DNA of 64,000 bases. Origin: Spartobacteria bacterium (GTDB lineage Bacteria > Verrucomicrobiota > Verrucomicrobiia > Chthoniobacterales > UBA10450). Shown here piece by piece: positions 35,027-44,815 of this stretch. The DNA is taken from positions 101,732 to 165,731 of the forward strand of contig PNAS01000026.1 of NCBI GenBank assembly GCA_003169695.1, in the 5' to 3' direction. The translations under genes were made by a program, and so were the position numbers. A model generated the notes under the pieces. That model searched no databases. It was not told where the DNA came from and saw nothing but the letters and a program-made list of their open reading frames with translations. Within the stretch, counting starts at the first letter, position 1, and every line of letters begins with the position of its first letter.

Positions 35027-35281
35027 CTCGCGAACCAGCGCGGTCGCCTTAGGTCCTGACGTTGCGCCATGGCAAAATCGGGACCCCCGGAGTGTCTGCG
35101 ATGAAATCCACGGATCGAGCTGAGTCACACCATTCGAATCCGTAAACCCGCTGATCTCGACTTTCTTATCCTTCGCTACATGATTCGGGCTGACCGTGTC
35201 GCTCTTCCCGTCGCCAAGCAATTTGGGCCATGGTGGGTATTCAAGACACGCTACGCACGTGCAAAAGAGGAGAACTGGCAC
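34922..35281 (-). CDS. Possible small exported protein
   Basis: A 119-codon frame from GTG 35281 starts with a signal-peptide-like stretch (PVLLFCTCVAC, a possible lipobox) and a plausible soluble domain (VEISGFTDSNGVTQLDPW). It overlaps the end of the DUF4190-like gene on the other strand by about 100 bases, so it may be spurious or shorter. From 35282 to 35552 I see no feature. Confidence 0.35.
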   Translation of the reverse strand: MPVLLFCTCVACLEYPPWPKLLGDGKSDTVSPNHVAKDKKVEISGFTDSNGVTQLDPWISSQTLRGSRFCHGATSGPKATALVRELVAGQESCQEYDPCPKEGRANVTNHKTSNGHGAS

Positions 35282-35552
35282 AAACAGAGAATGATGAAAC
35301 TCTTATCGTTGAAGAAATCGAGGAACTGCATTAAGACGAACGTGGCTCACGGCGTTCTCCGCTTTCGACACGGACGGGCCGAAGAAAGAACAGGAATGCT
35401 CATCTCGCCTTGAAGGAGACGCGCCGGAACTGGCTGGTGAAACGTCGAAAAGAGCACGAGTTGTTGCACGCGGTTCGACTTGCCGGCCCGCTCATCATGA
35501 GCTCGCAGGAAAAACAGTGATTTGACGTAAAAGCGCGTTCTACGCAGCTTGG

Positions 35553-37354
35553 TCAGCGCTCGCCGGTGTCCTTTTCCAGCTTGTCCAGGAGGATGAAATA
35601 TCTCTTCGTCGAAGAATGATCCTTGCCTAAGACCTCCCCCGCGCCTTCCGCCGCTTTGCGTGCAAACGGCTCTGCCTCGCGCAGTTTGCTTGCCCGAGCG
35701 AGACTAAGGGCGAAATTAAAATACGAACTCAAGGTATCAGGATGGCGAACGCCCAGCACCTGTTTCTCCAGGGCAATTTCTTCGCGATACTCGCTCTCCG
35801 CTTCGCGAAACTTCCCTTGTTTGGCCAGCACATTGGCCAGGTTGCTGCGGGTCATTAACGTATCGGGATGCTCGGGACCCAGCACGTTCTCTCTGAGGGA
35901 CAGAAGACGACGAAATTCCGCCTCTGCCTCCGCATACTTGTCCTCGCGAGACGAAACGGTGGCCAGGTTATAACGGCTCTTCCGCTTCGGCGTATCTCTC
36001 TTGATCGCTCAGGGCATTTAGCCAGGCCACCTCGGCTCGTGAGTGTGCCCGGATCCTCCGGTCCGAAGAGCTTTTCCGTGATCTGGATTACTTCGCGATA
36101 CTGCCGCTCTGCTTCCGCCGGGTTGCCCAATTTTAGCTGCGCGGCTGCGAGATTGGTGCGAGTTCGTATAGTGCCGGAGTTTTCCGGACCAAACAGACGA
36201 ACGCGCAGTTCGAGAAGCCGTTCTAACAGCTTCTCTGCGTCCTGGTCCTGTCCTTGATCAACAAGAGGTCTGCAACCTCTTGCTGCACCAGCGCCCACTC
36301 TTTCGGGTCGCGTTGAATATCAATTAGCTTTTCGGCTCGGCGAAAGTATTGCATTGCACCTGCATACTGGAGCCGTTCCGTTGCAGACCAGCCGGATATT
36401 TCCAGAGCTTGAAGGACCACTTCCGACTTGCCTGCTTTCTCTGCTTCTTCGGCAGCGTGCACCGCGGCACTTTCCGCTTCCGGATAATCCTTCGTAAAGT
36501 AAGCGGCATTCGCCCGTTCGAAGCTCGTCGCGTCAGGTGCACGCTTCAGAGTCTCGGCTAAATGCGGCAACGCCTGCCGCAGGACATTGCCATCAATCCC
36601 AACCTTCTTACTCAGCTCCTTATAGACTTTTTCTTGCAGGACCGCGGGATCTTCCGTTTTGGATTGCCGGACCTGCGCTTCTACCTTCGGATACTCCGTA
36701 AGGCCCTCGCGAAACCTAGCCATCTCGGTGGCCATGACAGTCATCGCTCGCTTTGTTTCACGCAGCTCCCGCGTAGCCTGCCGTTGGCCGCGGAGCAGCC
36801 AGAAACCCAGCCCGATGCTGACAACAAGCAGGATCGCTACTCCCGCAGCCCACTGCTTGACCCCATGGCGCAGTTTTGTCAGGTCGTCTCGAAGTTTTAG
36901 CACACCGACCTCCAGCGCTTCGCGACTGGTCAGCGAATGGAAGAGGTATGCATCATCCTGCACGCGGCGGCGGAAGACGGCTTGCAATTCGCGTAACTGC
37001 TCAAACTCCGGGTCGTGCGCATCGATCGGAAACGTCTCGTCGATGAAAAGGTACCACACTTTCTTACCGCGCTCTCGAGCATAGAGACCTCAAATTGCGT
37101 GTAGCTGATGCGGCCGTAATGGCTATCTACAATCGGTGGCTCGGCCCCATAACATTGACCAACCAGTTGAACGCGCCTTTGCACTGATCAACCCGCTGCC
37201 GTAGCATCGCACAAAGAACGCCTCCTTCCGTTCCGAAAATATCTTGCCAGACGGGCTTGTAACCCAAAAAGGTCAGTGTATTAGCGACGAGCTGCCGCGC
37301 GCGACGCAGCTCAAAGCTAACCACGGAAACAAAGACCCGAGCACGTGACGACAC
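35553..37354 (-). pseudogene. Decayed DUF4062-TPR gene (at least five frameshifts)
   Basis: Read in order from 37354, the frames give a DUF4062 start (RRARQLVANTLTFLGYKPVW), then VQLVGQCYGAEPP, then VWYLFIDETFPID with a TM helix and a helical region, then TPR units of kinesin-light-chain type (LGPEHPDTLMTRSNLANVLA). Successive parts sit in different frames, with breaks near 37170, 37080, 36240, 36060 and 36000. The start resembles the intact gene at 27603. It follows the CHAT gene by 18 bases on the same strand, so it was once probably the last gene of that operon. Confidence 0.8.
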
Positions 37355-37372
37355 AGTAGTTAATGTTCTTAT

Positions 37373-40300
37373 CTAGCGCCAATCGCCCATAAGAACAAAT
37401 GGCGCCCAGTAGAGAGGGCGTGAAAATTTTGGATTCTTCAGCAGCTTGACTTCGGCGCTTTGCAAGGCTGCCGCTTTAGACTGCCCCGCCGCAAGTTGAC
37501 GGTAGAACTCCACCATGAGCTCCTTTGTGCTTTCATCGCCCACACTCCAGAGGCTCGCGAGCACGCTCGTAGCTCCCGCGCTCGAGAACGCTTCGGCCAA
37601 AGTGGTGATTTCGCTTCCGTCCGGTTCCTTGTCGCCCAGCGCTGACTCACAGGCAGACAAGGTAACAAGAGTTACCTTCTTGAAAGGAAGATCCCAGACC
37701 TCGCCCACGGTCAAGTGCTCCTGGCCAGGCGTTGCCCCTTTCGCCAACTGAATATAGCTCTCCGCAGGGGTCGTTGCGTTCAGGATGCCGTGAGTCGCAA
37801 AATGAATGATTCGCTTGTTCAGACGTTGCTCCGCGTTCAGCGCGACTTTGGTGACTTCCCCGCCGGAAAGCACCTCTGTGGACGGAAACACCTGAGCGAT
37901 GGCTTTCACCTCCGCTTCCGCCGCCGGAAGATTTGCCCCGGTCGGGTTCCCGAAAGCGACCATGCCGTCCGGCGATTTTTCGTTATCGGGCGGTTGGACA
38001 ACGTTCATGACGTCGGCGGCTGTTAGATAGACCATTTCTTTGTCTTGAATCAGGTATCTTAGTTCACCGTCGACCTTCTTCTTCGCCAATGCCTGCATCG
38101 GCAGATAGAAGAGAAGTTGGTTCGGAATGAAGGCGATGACCTTGATTGGCTCCAGCTCCGATTCGATGGGTGTAATGAGCAGGTCATAAAGGGCGACAAG
38201 ATTCTTGGTTAGCGGAGCTCCGGATTCGCCAGTGGTAATCTGCCTGCGCACGATCTTGATCTCTTTCCAGAGATCTTCCGGCTTGCCCGGCGCAATCACA
38301 ATCTTCAGGCTCTCGTTGCTGACCAGGAAAATGTAAAGCTGCTCACCGAGCGGCGCATACTGGACGAACATTACTCCCGGCGGAATACTTCGTTGAGTCT
38401 CTTTGAGTGCTTTCGGATTGACCGTCATGAATTTCTCCCAGTTCGGGTTCGACGCCTTAATCTGTTCGACGACACGCCGGAACTCTCCCTGAGTCGAGGC
38501 GACGACTGTTTTCAAGTTTTCGATCTTGGTCTTGTCGCGTTCCGCTTCCGGTTTTCCTTCCTCAGTTCGTAGTTGAGTATTGGCGGCGTTCAGTTTTGTT
38601 TCCAAGCCGCTCGCCCGATCCAGCAAGGCCTGCATCGCCTTGTCTCCACTTTTCATGCTGGAAAGGCGCAGGGATTCCTGCAGCTTCTTTGATTTTGCAC
38701 GGTTGAGATAATCGAATGCCTCGCTGGCTCGATTCAGCTTGATCAACGTCCGAACAATCCGTTCATAGGGGCGGTAGTTCTGTTTCACGTCAGCGAAGGC
38801 CGTCTCCGAAACGGCCGTTGACCGAACGCTCTCTACCAGTTTCACTGCTTCCTTGTAGGCTTCCAGGGCCTTCTCATTGTCGCCTTGCGCTTCGAGAATT
38901 TCACCGTCGATGCCGAGCGTTCCGATTCGGTCGCCCACGGAACCCGTTCTTGCGTCGGCCGTGCGCGCCTCATCAATCAACGTCTTTGCTTCGTCCAGCT
39001 TATTCTGTTTCACACGGATCGATGCAAACGCGCGCGCTGAGGCGGAATTCACTCCGAAATTCCCGGTCTTACGCGCGAGCACAAGCGCTTCTTCTGCGCT
39101 TCGCGCGGCTTCGTCCAGCTTGCCCTCATCCCGGGCAATGACGGCGAGGAAGCCGGTGGCCGAAACGACACGGCTCAGTTGGTGGGCCGCCGCAAAGATC
39201 TGCCGCGCCTGTTCAATGTTACGCCGGGCGCCCTCCATATTTCCCTTGTTGAAAGAGAGGTCAGCCGCCTGTTGGAGCGATTGCGCCGTCCAGTCATCCT
39301 GCCCGATGTCGCGTTTGATCGAGATCGCTTCACTCAATTCCTTCAAAGCCAGATCCACCTCGCCGCTCTCCGCATGCAGGTAAGCCATGTCCCCCACGAC
39401 TCGGGCTCGGACGCGCGCCCGAACGAGATCGAAAATGCGCATATATCCTCCGGAAGGAAGCGTCGCGCCCAGCTTAAGCGATCGTTCGTAGTAAGAGAGC
39501 GCCGTTTTCAGGTCACCTCCTTCTTCGACAAGCGCACCTAGGTTCGCCAATATAAGGGCTTGTGAAAGGCAATCCAGAGCCATTGTCATGTCTCGGCTCT
39601 GAGCAAGGCTCTCTTTGTGCCTGGCCAAATCTTCCTTGGTCATCTGTGCTTCTTGTTCCACGGCCAAGTAATCCGCTCCAAGCGCTTTCTGACGCAACGT
39701 GGCGTTGATCTCAACGCTGGCAAGCGCTTGTTGGTAATAATCGCGGGCCTTAACGAAATCCCCCACATTATGCGCGTACATCCCTCCCAAAGCACTCAGG
39801 GTATCCTCCATTTTGCGTTCCGCCATGTCCTCGGGTAGTGCACGGCGGATGGCCAGTGCCTCCAGGTAATTCTTCTCCGCCTTATCAAAGAGAGCCAGAT
39901 CCGCTTGGGCGCCGGCAATTCGTTCCATCGATGTCGCCACCTCGACATTCTTCCGGTTGATCTCCTGCTTTGGCGCGCCAGACCTTTGCAGGTAATCCAT
40001 CTCCAGGCGCCGGATTTCCAGCTCCGCTTCCGCATACTTTACCAGGCCTACGGAGTCATTGTTTTCTCGCGCGACATTCTCAAGCATGGTGACCGCGTTA
40101 TAACGCATGACATAGCGACTCTTTTCCAAGGCATCAATCGCCTTGCGAAGATCTTTTCTCTTGGATTCTTCCGCGGCGGCTTCCTCGGCTTGGAATTCCT
40201 TGATACGGTCACCAAGTTTTGCTTCGATTTCCGCCGCGGTGGCCCGTTGATATTCCTCCCAGTAAGCACGCGCACTAACACGGTTGTCTTCCTTAAGTTC

Positions 40301-40624
40301 GATACTCTTGGCAAACCAGATCGATGCCTCTTCAAATTTTCCCGCATCAAAGCCCATCCAGGCGATGTCCGAAGCAATGTGCATCGCGTTTCTGGCAGCG
40401 TCGGCGCGCTCCTTCGTGTTTTCCGCAGCGGCAGCGCGATCGGCATTCGCTTTGGCAAACTGCGCTTCCAACTGTGTTCGGTCGGGTTTTGGAGCTGGCG
40501 ACGCTACAGACGTCGGTTCCGCACCCCAAACACGGGAAGGATTTGCCAACGCCGACAGTGCCATGGCAACGAGAACCGATCGAAGGAAAACTCCTATGAT
40601 GCTGTTAAAGGCGATTCTTTTCAT
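37373..40624 (-). CDS. Exported TPR-CHAT (caspase-like) protease
   Basis: The product is about 1,083 residues (ATG 40624) with a signal peptide near 1-33. About 600 residues of TPR helices follow, with units such as AARSAEEALVLARKTGNFG. A C-terminal CHAT domain holds the catalytic pair: His near 945 (IIHFATHG) and Cys near 992 (LSACES). CHAT proteases cut specific partners, often as the death or activation module of a conflict system. An exported CHAT protein is less common and places the action outside the cytoplasm. It follows the CHASE2-cyclase gene by 30 bases on the same strand. Confidence 0.85.
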   Translation of the reverse strand: MKRIAFNSIIGVFLRSVLVAMALSALANPSRVWGAEPTSVASPAPKPDRTQLEAQFAKANADRAAAAENTKERADAARNAMHIASDIAWMGFDAGKFEEASIWFAKSIELKEDNRVSARAYWEEYQRATAAEIEAKLGDRIKEFQAEEAAAEESKRKDLRKAIDALEKSRYVMRYNAVTMLENVARENNDSVGLVKYAEAELEIRRLEMDYLQRSGAPKQEINRKNVEVATSMERIAGAQADLALFDKAEKNYLEALAIRRALPEDMAERKMEDTLSALGGMYAHNVGDFVKARDYYQQALASVEINATLRQKALGADYLAVEQEAQMTKEDLARHKESLAQSRDMTMALDCLSQALILANLGALVEEGGDLKTALSYYERSLKLGATLPSGGYMRIFDLVRARVRARVVGDMAYLHAESGEVDLALKELSEAISIKRDIGQDDWTAQSLQQAADLSFNKGNMEGARRNIEQARQIFAAAHQLSRVVSATGFLAVIARDEGKLDEAARSAEEALVLARKTGNFGVNSASARAFASIRVKQNKLDEAKTLIDEARTADARTGSVGDRIGTLGIDGEILEAQGDNEKALEAYKEAVKLVESVRSTAVSETAFADVKQNYRPYERIVRTLIKLNRASEAFDYLNRAKSKKLQESLRLSSMKSGDKAMQALLDRASGLETKLNAANTQLRTEEGKPEAERDKTKIENLKTVVASTQGEFRRVVEQIKASNPNWEKFMTVNPKALKETQRSIPPGVMFVQYAPLGEQLYIFLVSNESLKIVIAPGKPEDLWKEIKIVRRQITTGESGAPLTKNLVALYDLLITPIESELEPIKVIAFIPNQLLFYLPMQALAKKKVDGELRYLIQDKEMVYLTAADVMNVVQPPDNEKSPDGMVAFGNPTGANLPAAEAEVKAIAQVFPSTEVLSGGEVTKVALNAEQRLNKRIIHFATHGILNATTPAESYIQLAKGATPGQEHLTVGEVWDLPFKKVTLVTLSACESALGDKEPDGSEITTLAEAFSSAGATSVLASLWSVGDESTKELMVEFYRQLAAGQSKAAALQSAEVKLLKNPKFSRPLYWAPFVLMGDWR

Positions 40625-40654
40625 AGACACTTGCAACTCTTCGCGTTCCGTCAG

Positions 40655-42763
40655 TTACTTCGCTTTCAGTTCGTAGATCCCGTTCCATTCCTTTAGCGGG
40701 ATGGCGCATAGCTCGCGGCACCTTTCCACCATGAGTGCGCTTGGCGGGTCTTTCGTCTCATCGTGGAGTGCCGTGAATTTTCGTTCTGCTTGGGCAAAAT
40801 CGCCTCGCTGATATTCGAGGAAGGCCGCATTATACCGCTCGGCGATCTCCTCGAATCTGTCGGAGCTGAACGGGTGCCTCACGTCGAGCAGTTCCAGCGG
40901 AACAGTCTTGCCCTTCACAAGAACCTTATCAACCAATCGAGTACAGGGCGGCGCCGATACTTTTGCATACGCTTCGCGCGTAATGAGAAATAAGACTCCA
41001 TAATGCTTGGTCAGCGATTCGACTCTCGCCGCGGAGTTGATTAAGTCTCCTACCAGACCGTAATCCAATCGTTGCGCTGACCCCTTGTTCCCGATCAATG
41101 CAGTCCCGCTATGAAGGGCAACGCCATAACCAAACAGCGTTTTCACCTTGGAATCCAATATTGGACGTAACTCTTCCATTCCCGCAATGAGGGAGAGCGC
41201 AGCCCGGAAGGCACGATCCGTCGCATCCGGTTGGGGATCCGGAGCGCCCCAGTAGCTTAGGAATTGGTCTCCGAGAAAATGTTCCATGCTGCCGTCTTCG
41301 GTCATGATGGCCTTGGTTTGCGTTTCGAAGACCTGATTCAGAAGCTGGAATGTTCCATTAGGTCCCAGACGTTCGGCAATCGAAGTAGAGTTTCGCAGAT
41401 CGGTCAACAAAAGGGTAAGTTCAGCCTGTTGCGGTTCCATGGACCCAGGATTCTTCAAAACATGTTCCATGATGCGCGGTGAAAAATAGAGGCCCATCGT
41501 CGCGCGAAGCTTGAGTCGTTGCATAAATTCGAAGCTCTGCCGTCTGCCCAGCTCAGCAAACGTCGCGAGGCTCCATATCATACTCGTGGTGACCAGACCC
41601 GGCACCCATCCTGCCTTGATGATAAACAATGTGCCGAGGACGCCAGCTACCGCTACGCCGGCAATCCAGAATGACAAAAAGAGCAACGTCCCTCTGAATA
41701 GTGTTGCCAGCGCTCCGAGTAGAATCAGCGAGAGAATGGCAAGAGCGTCCACCCAACGCGGGGTGCGCCGGATCCACTTGCGCTGCATGAGGTCGTCCAG
41801 CGCTGTCGAATGCAAAAGGACACGCGGCTGATTCGCCGCGAGCGAAGTCGTGCCCACGTCTCCCAATCCCGCGCCATAATACGATACGAGCACGATAGCG
41901 TTGGTCAGCGGCTGCGCGTTGCTCTTTCGGCTCGTCTCGTAGAGCTCCCTCAGCTGCGCCACATTGTAATGCCTGAACGCAGCCGGCCCGGAGCCGGACC
42001 AGGGGCTTCGATAGTTCAAGAGAAACGGATCCTGCTTAAGCTCTTGCGCCTTGATCGTCATGAAGTCGCTCGCGACCTCCTCCCAGCGCAAAACGCCTTG
42101 TTTCGGAAAAGTGACCCCTTTGTCCCACTCCACATCCCGCCAGGCCAGGTAACAAGCCAGACCTAATGACGGCTCATACCTATCTCCGGCGCGGTGGACA
42201 TATTCGTAACGGCGCAAGACTCCATCATCGTCAGCTTGCACATTGATTAAGCCGGCCGGCAACACTCTGCCTCTAAATGGGAAGGATCGAATGCGTTCCT
42301 CCTTTCCGTTTTCCGCGGAGGGCAGGAGCGCTTCCGCGAATATCACGGTACGGCTCTCACCCTTTGCTCGCTCAATCTCTTTCAGAATCGGCTCCGCGAT
42401 GGCTTGATCTCCGCGCCCGAAAACGACATCGAAGGCTACAACGCGCGCGCCGAGCTCGGTCGTTTGTCGGATGATGGAGGCGGCGTTGTGATACTCCAAT
42501 TCGAGTGTCGGCAGCTTCTCCAACGCTTCCCGCGTGACATCGACATGAACGATGCTGGGATCCGCCGGAGGAGCCAGGGCGCGTTCATACCGCCACCGCA
42601 GGACCTGCCCGAACCATCGCATCTCCAATCGCTCAACTGGACTGCCCGCGACCATTATCCAGACCGCAGCCAGCCCACAGATCGCAAAAAGAAGAAGCCA
42701 CGGCGATCTTAACCAAACCTGCTCCTCCGCCGGGCTTGTCAGGACCGAGTTACCAGCCATCAC
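40655..42763 (-). CDS. CHASE2-domain transmembrane nucleotide cyclase
   Basis: The 702-residue product has a TM helix (about 20-40), an extracytoplasmic CHASE2 sensor (about 60-330, with VVAFDVVFGRGD), further TM helices (about 340-410), and a class III cyclase domain (about 450-600). Metal aspartates lie in LLLTDLRNST and FLGDQFLSYWG, and the Asn/Arg pair lies in GDLINSAARVES. The usual Lys before the second Asp motif is His, so base specificity is uncertain. A C-terminal TPR-like tail follows. It overlaps the previous gene by four bases (ATGA). It probably converts an envelope signal to a cyclic nucleotide. Confidence 0.85.
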   Translation of the reverse strand: MMAGNSVLTSPAEEQVWLRSPWLLLFAICGLAAVWIMVAGSPVERLEMRWFGQVLRWRYERALAPPADPSIVHVDVTREALEKLPTLELEYHNAASIIRQTTELGARVVAFDVVFGRGDQAIAEPILKEIERAKGESRTVIFAEALLPSAENGKEERIRSFPFRGRVLPAGLINVQADDDGVLRRYEYVHRAGDRYEPSLGLACYLAWRDVEWDKGVTFPKQGVLRWEEVASDFMTIKAQELKQDPFLLNYRSPWSGSGPAAFRHYNVAQLRELYETSRKSNAQPLTNAIVLVSYYGAGLGDVGTTSLAANQPRVLLHSTALDDLMQRKWIRRTPRWVDALAILSLILLGALATLFRGTLLFLSFWIAGVAVAGVLGTLFIIKAGWVPGLVTTSMIWSLATFAELGRRQSFEFMQRLKLRATMGLYFSPRIMEHVLKNPGSMEPQQAELTLLLTDLRNSTSIAERLGPNGTFQLLNQVFETQTKAIMTEDGSMEHFLGDQFLSYWGAPDPQPDATDRAFRAALSLIAGMEELRPILDSKVKTLFGYGVALHSGTALIGNKGSAQRLDYGLVGDLINSAARVESLTKHYGVLFLITREAYAKVSAPPCTRLVDKVLVKGKTVPLELLDVRHPFSSDRFEEIAERYNAAFLEYQRGDFAQAERKFTALHDETKDPPSALMVERCRELCAIPLKEWNGIYELKAK

Positions 42764-43452
42764 GGAGCTGGCGAGTCCTTCACTATACCTTCGCTGGAGA
42801 GAATCAACACGCCGGGACGATCTTCGGCGAAATTAATGCTTTGCGCGTGCTCGCGCCAGGGAAAGACCGCATCCGCGCCCGAGCCGCGAAAAACGCCGCC
42901 AAGTTCGGGTTCAGTCATCGGAGCCTGATTAACTTTTCCCTTCTCGTTCGTGATCCGCCCGACCAGCTCCCTGAGCTTGTTCACTTGCATCGCCAGGAGG
43001 CGCTCATCGACCTTGGGCGCTTGCATCGCACCGGCCAGCTTTTTCGCTTCCTCGATGTCTTTCGAGCCGGGCGGTAGGAACAAGACGTACAAATCGAATG
43101 GCGCCTTGGCTCCCGGCCATTCCCAGACCACCGGCGATTTCGGCAATTCGACTTCTTCAAATTCCGCGGGTACGTCCGCGAGTTGCGGGCGCCAACCGTT
43201 GGCGAGTTTCCCATCCTTGGTTAAAGCCGCAATCAGCACAGTGCATTTGTTGCTGGCATCGATGTGCGCTCTCACGGTCGAGCCTGGCCTCCAGGTCGCC
43301 GACAACCTGAATGGCTCTTCTTTCGCCGATGGCCCCGAGTCGATAATCGAGATGCAGACGCGGCCCTGCGGCCGGTCCTCATCCGCGGCCACCAAACCGC
43401 TTGTGCAGGAAATAGCGGCAACGCCCAGCAACGAGTAAAGAATTCTAGTCAT
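42760..43452 (-). CDS. Exported beta-rich protein (DUF4384-like), first gene of the CHAT operon
   Basis: The product is about 230 residues (ATG 43452) with a signal peptide ending near the AADED segment. The soluble part (WRPGSTVRAHIDASNKCTVL ... PFDLYVLFLPPGSKD) resembles DUF4384 domains, which accompany CHAT and other caspase-like proteins. The family call is tentative. Its stop overlaps the cyclase start, so it is probably a periplasmic partner or input for the CHASE2-cyclase/CHAT pair. Confidence 0.6.
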   Translation of the reverse strand: MTRILYSLLGVAAISCTSGLVAADEDRPQGRVCISIIDSGPSAKEEPFRLSATWRPGSTVRAHIDASNKCTVLIAALTKDGKLANGWRPQLADVPAEFEEVELPKSPVVWEWPGAKAPFDLYVLFLPPGSKDIEEAKKLAGAMQAPKVDERLLAMQVNKLRELVGRITNEKGKVNQAPMTEPELGGVFRGSGADAVFPWREHAQSINFAEDRPGVLILSSEGIVKDSPAP

Positions 43453-43696
43453 AGAGACGCTCGTCTGAGATAAAGCACGCCACGGTTGAACAACCAAACA
43501 TGCGCTACTTGCAGGTAAATTACCATTAGTCCCGATTTTTTCCATGAATGAGAGAAACACCAGCCTAAACCTTCATCGCCTGACTAAGCACGTGGTTAAG
43601 TGATCTGCCTCCTCCTTGGTGGTGCCGGATGCTGATGTTTTCTCGCCATGTCCCAAGATCGTGCGAATGATTACCGGATATCGGATACTGCGCCTC

Positions 43697-44758
43697 ATGA
43701 ACGAAACGGTTTTTACCACAATCGCTCTCACGGGATTCAGCATCGCTTTTTTTCACGCGGCCATCCCAACGCACTGGCTTCCGTTCGTGATCACAGCGAG
43801 GGCGCAGCGGTGGAACCGGAACAAGACGATCTGCGTCACGGCGTTGGCCGGCACGGGGCACGTGCTCTGTACCGCATTCCTAGGCTTCCTCATCGCCTGG
43901 TTTGGAATTGCGCTGCACGAAAAAATCGGCGCCTGGTTTCCTTGGATCGCCGGAGGGGCGCTGATGCTTTTTGGCCTTTTTTATGTTTATCGGCAGCTCA
44001 GCGGAGACGGTTGTGGGCATAGTCATTTGTTCGGCGGGCATTCGCATCACGGCACCACGCCTCATCTTCATGTGCACGAACGTGCCGCTTTGCAGCCCGG
44101 TCTACACGGCGGAGCGCTCATCGAGACGGGGAGCGGTTGGGTAGAGCTCGCAATCGTCAAGGAAGCCAATGCGGCGAACTTTCGCCTTTATCCAGCCAGT
44201 TCGCAGAACCAGTCAGTCGCTACGGTGCCGGGATTGAGCATGACTCTGGAGACGGTCCGCCCGTCTCAGGAGAGGCAGAGTTTTTCCTTTCAGAATGGGG
44301 ATGGTTATCTCGTTTCAACCGAGATGGTTCCGGAGCCTTATGAATTCACTGCGATTCTGAGGGTGCCGCACGGAAGTCATGTGCATGCATACGAGACGCA
44401 TTTTCACAAGCGAGGCGAGCGGGAGTCCTCAGAAGAGGCAGTCGAGGTCGTCGCGCCGCAGCGTGGCCATATCTCCGATCGCGTGGCCATCACCAGCCTT
44501 CTGGCGTTGCTTACCTTCTCGCCCTGTGAAAGTTTTCTGCCCGTTTACGTATCGGGCGTTCGCTACGGGTGGATGGGTTTCGCCCTGCTTACTGCCATCC
44601 TATCGATTGCCACGGTCTTGGGTATGGTCGTCTTTACCTGGCTCACTCTAAGCAACTTGGAAAAGCTCAATCTTCGTTTCCTCGAAAAATACGAAAGTGG
44701 AATCATAGGAGGTTTGCTCTGCAGCCTTGGAGTATTAATTATTGTTCTCGAGAAGTAG
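43697..44758 (+). CDS. His-rich membrane transporter-like protein
   Basis: The product is about 353 residues (ATG 43697; upstream ATGs are in frame). Hydrophobic segments at the N-terminus (FSIAFFHAAIPTHWLPFVIT) and C-terminus (LALLTFSPCESFLPVYVSG) bracket a His-rich loop (CGHSHLFGGHSHHG ... HLHVHE) and a soluble domain. The layout resembles nickel/cobalt or other divalent-metal exporters with a metal-binding loop; the exact family is uncertain. It is followed, 57 bases on, by a zinc-type CDF exporter, so the pair is probably for metal homeostasis. Confidence 0.6.
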   Translation: MNETVFTTIALTGFSIAFFHAAIPTHWLPFVITARAQRWNRNKTICVTALAGTGHVLCTAFLGFLIAWFGIALHEKIGAWFPWIAGGALMLFGLFYVYRQLSGDGCGHSHLFGGHSHHGTTPHLHVHERAALQPGLHGGALIETGSGWVELAIVKEANAANFRLYPASSQNQSVATVPGLSMTLETVRPSQERQSFSFQNGDGYLVSTEMVPEPYEFTAILRVPHGSHVHAYETHFHKRGERESSEEAVEVVAPQRGHISDRVAITSLLALLTFSPCESFLPVYVSGVRYGWMGFALLTAILSIATVLGMVVFTWLTLSNLEKLNLRFLEKYESGIIGGLLCSLGVLIIVLEK

Positions 44759-44815
44759 GGAACCCATATGGATCCATACGCGACTCTAAAGCATCCGCAT
44801 AGTACCTGATCACAG

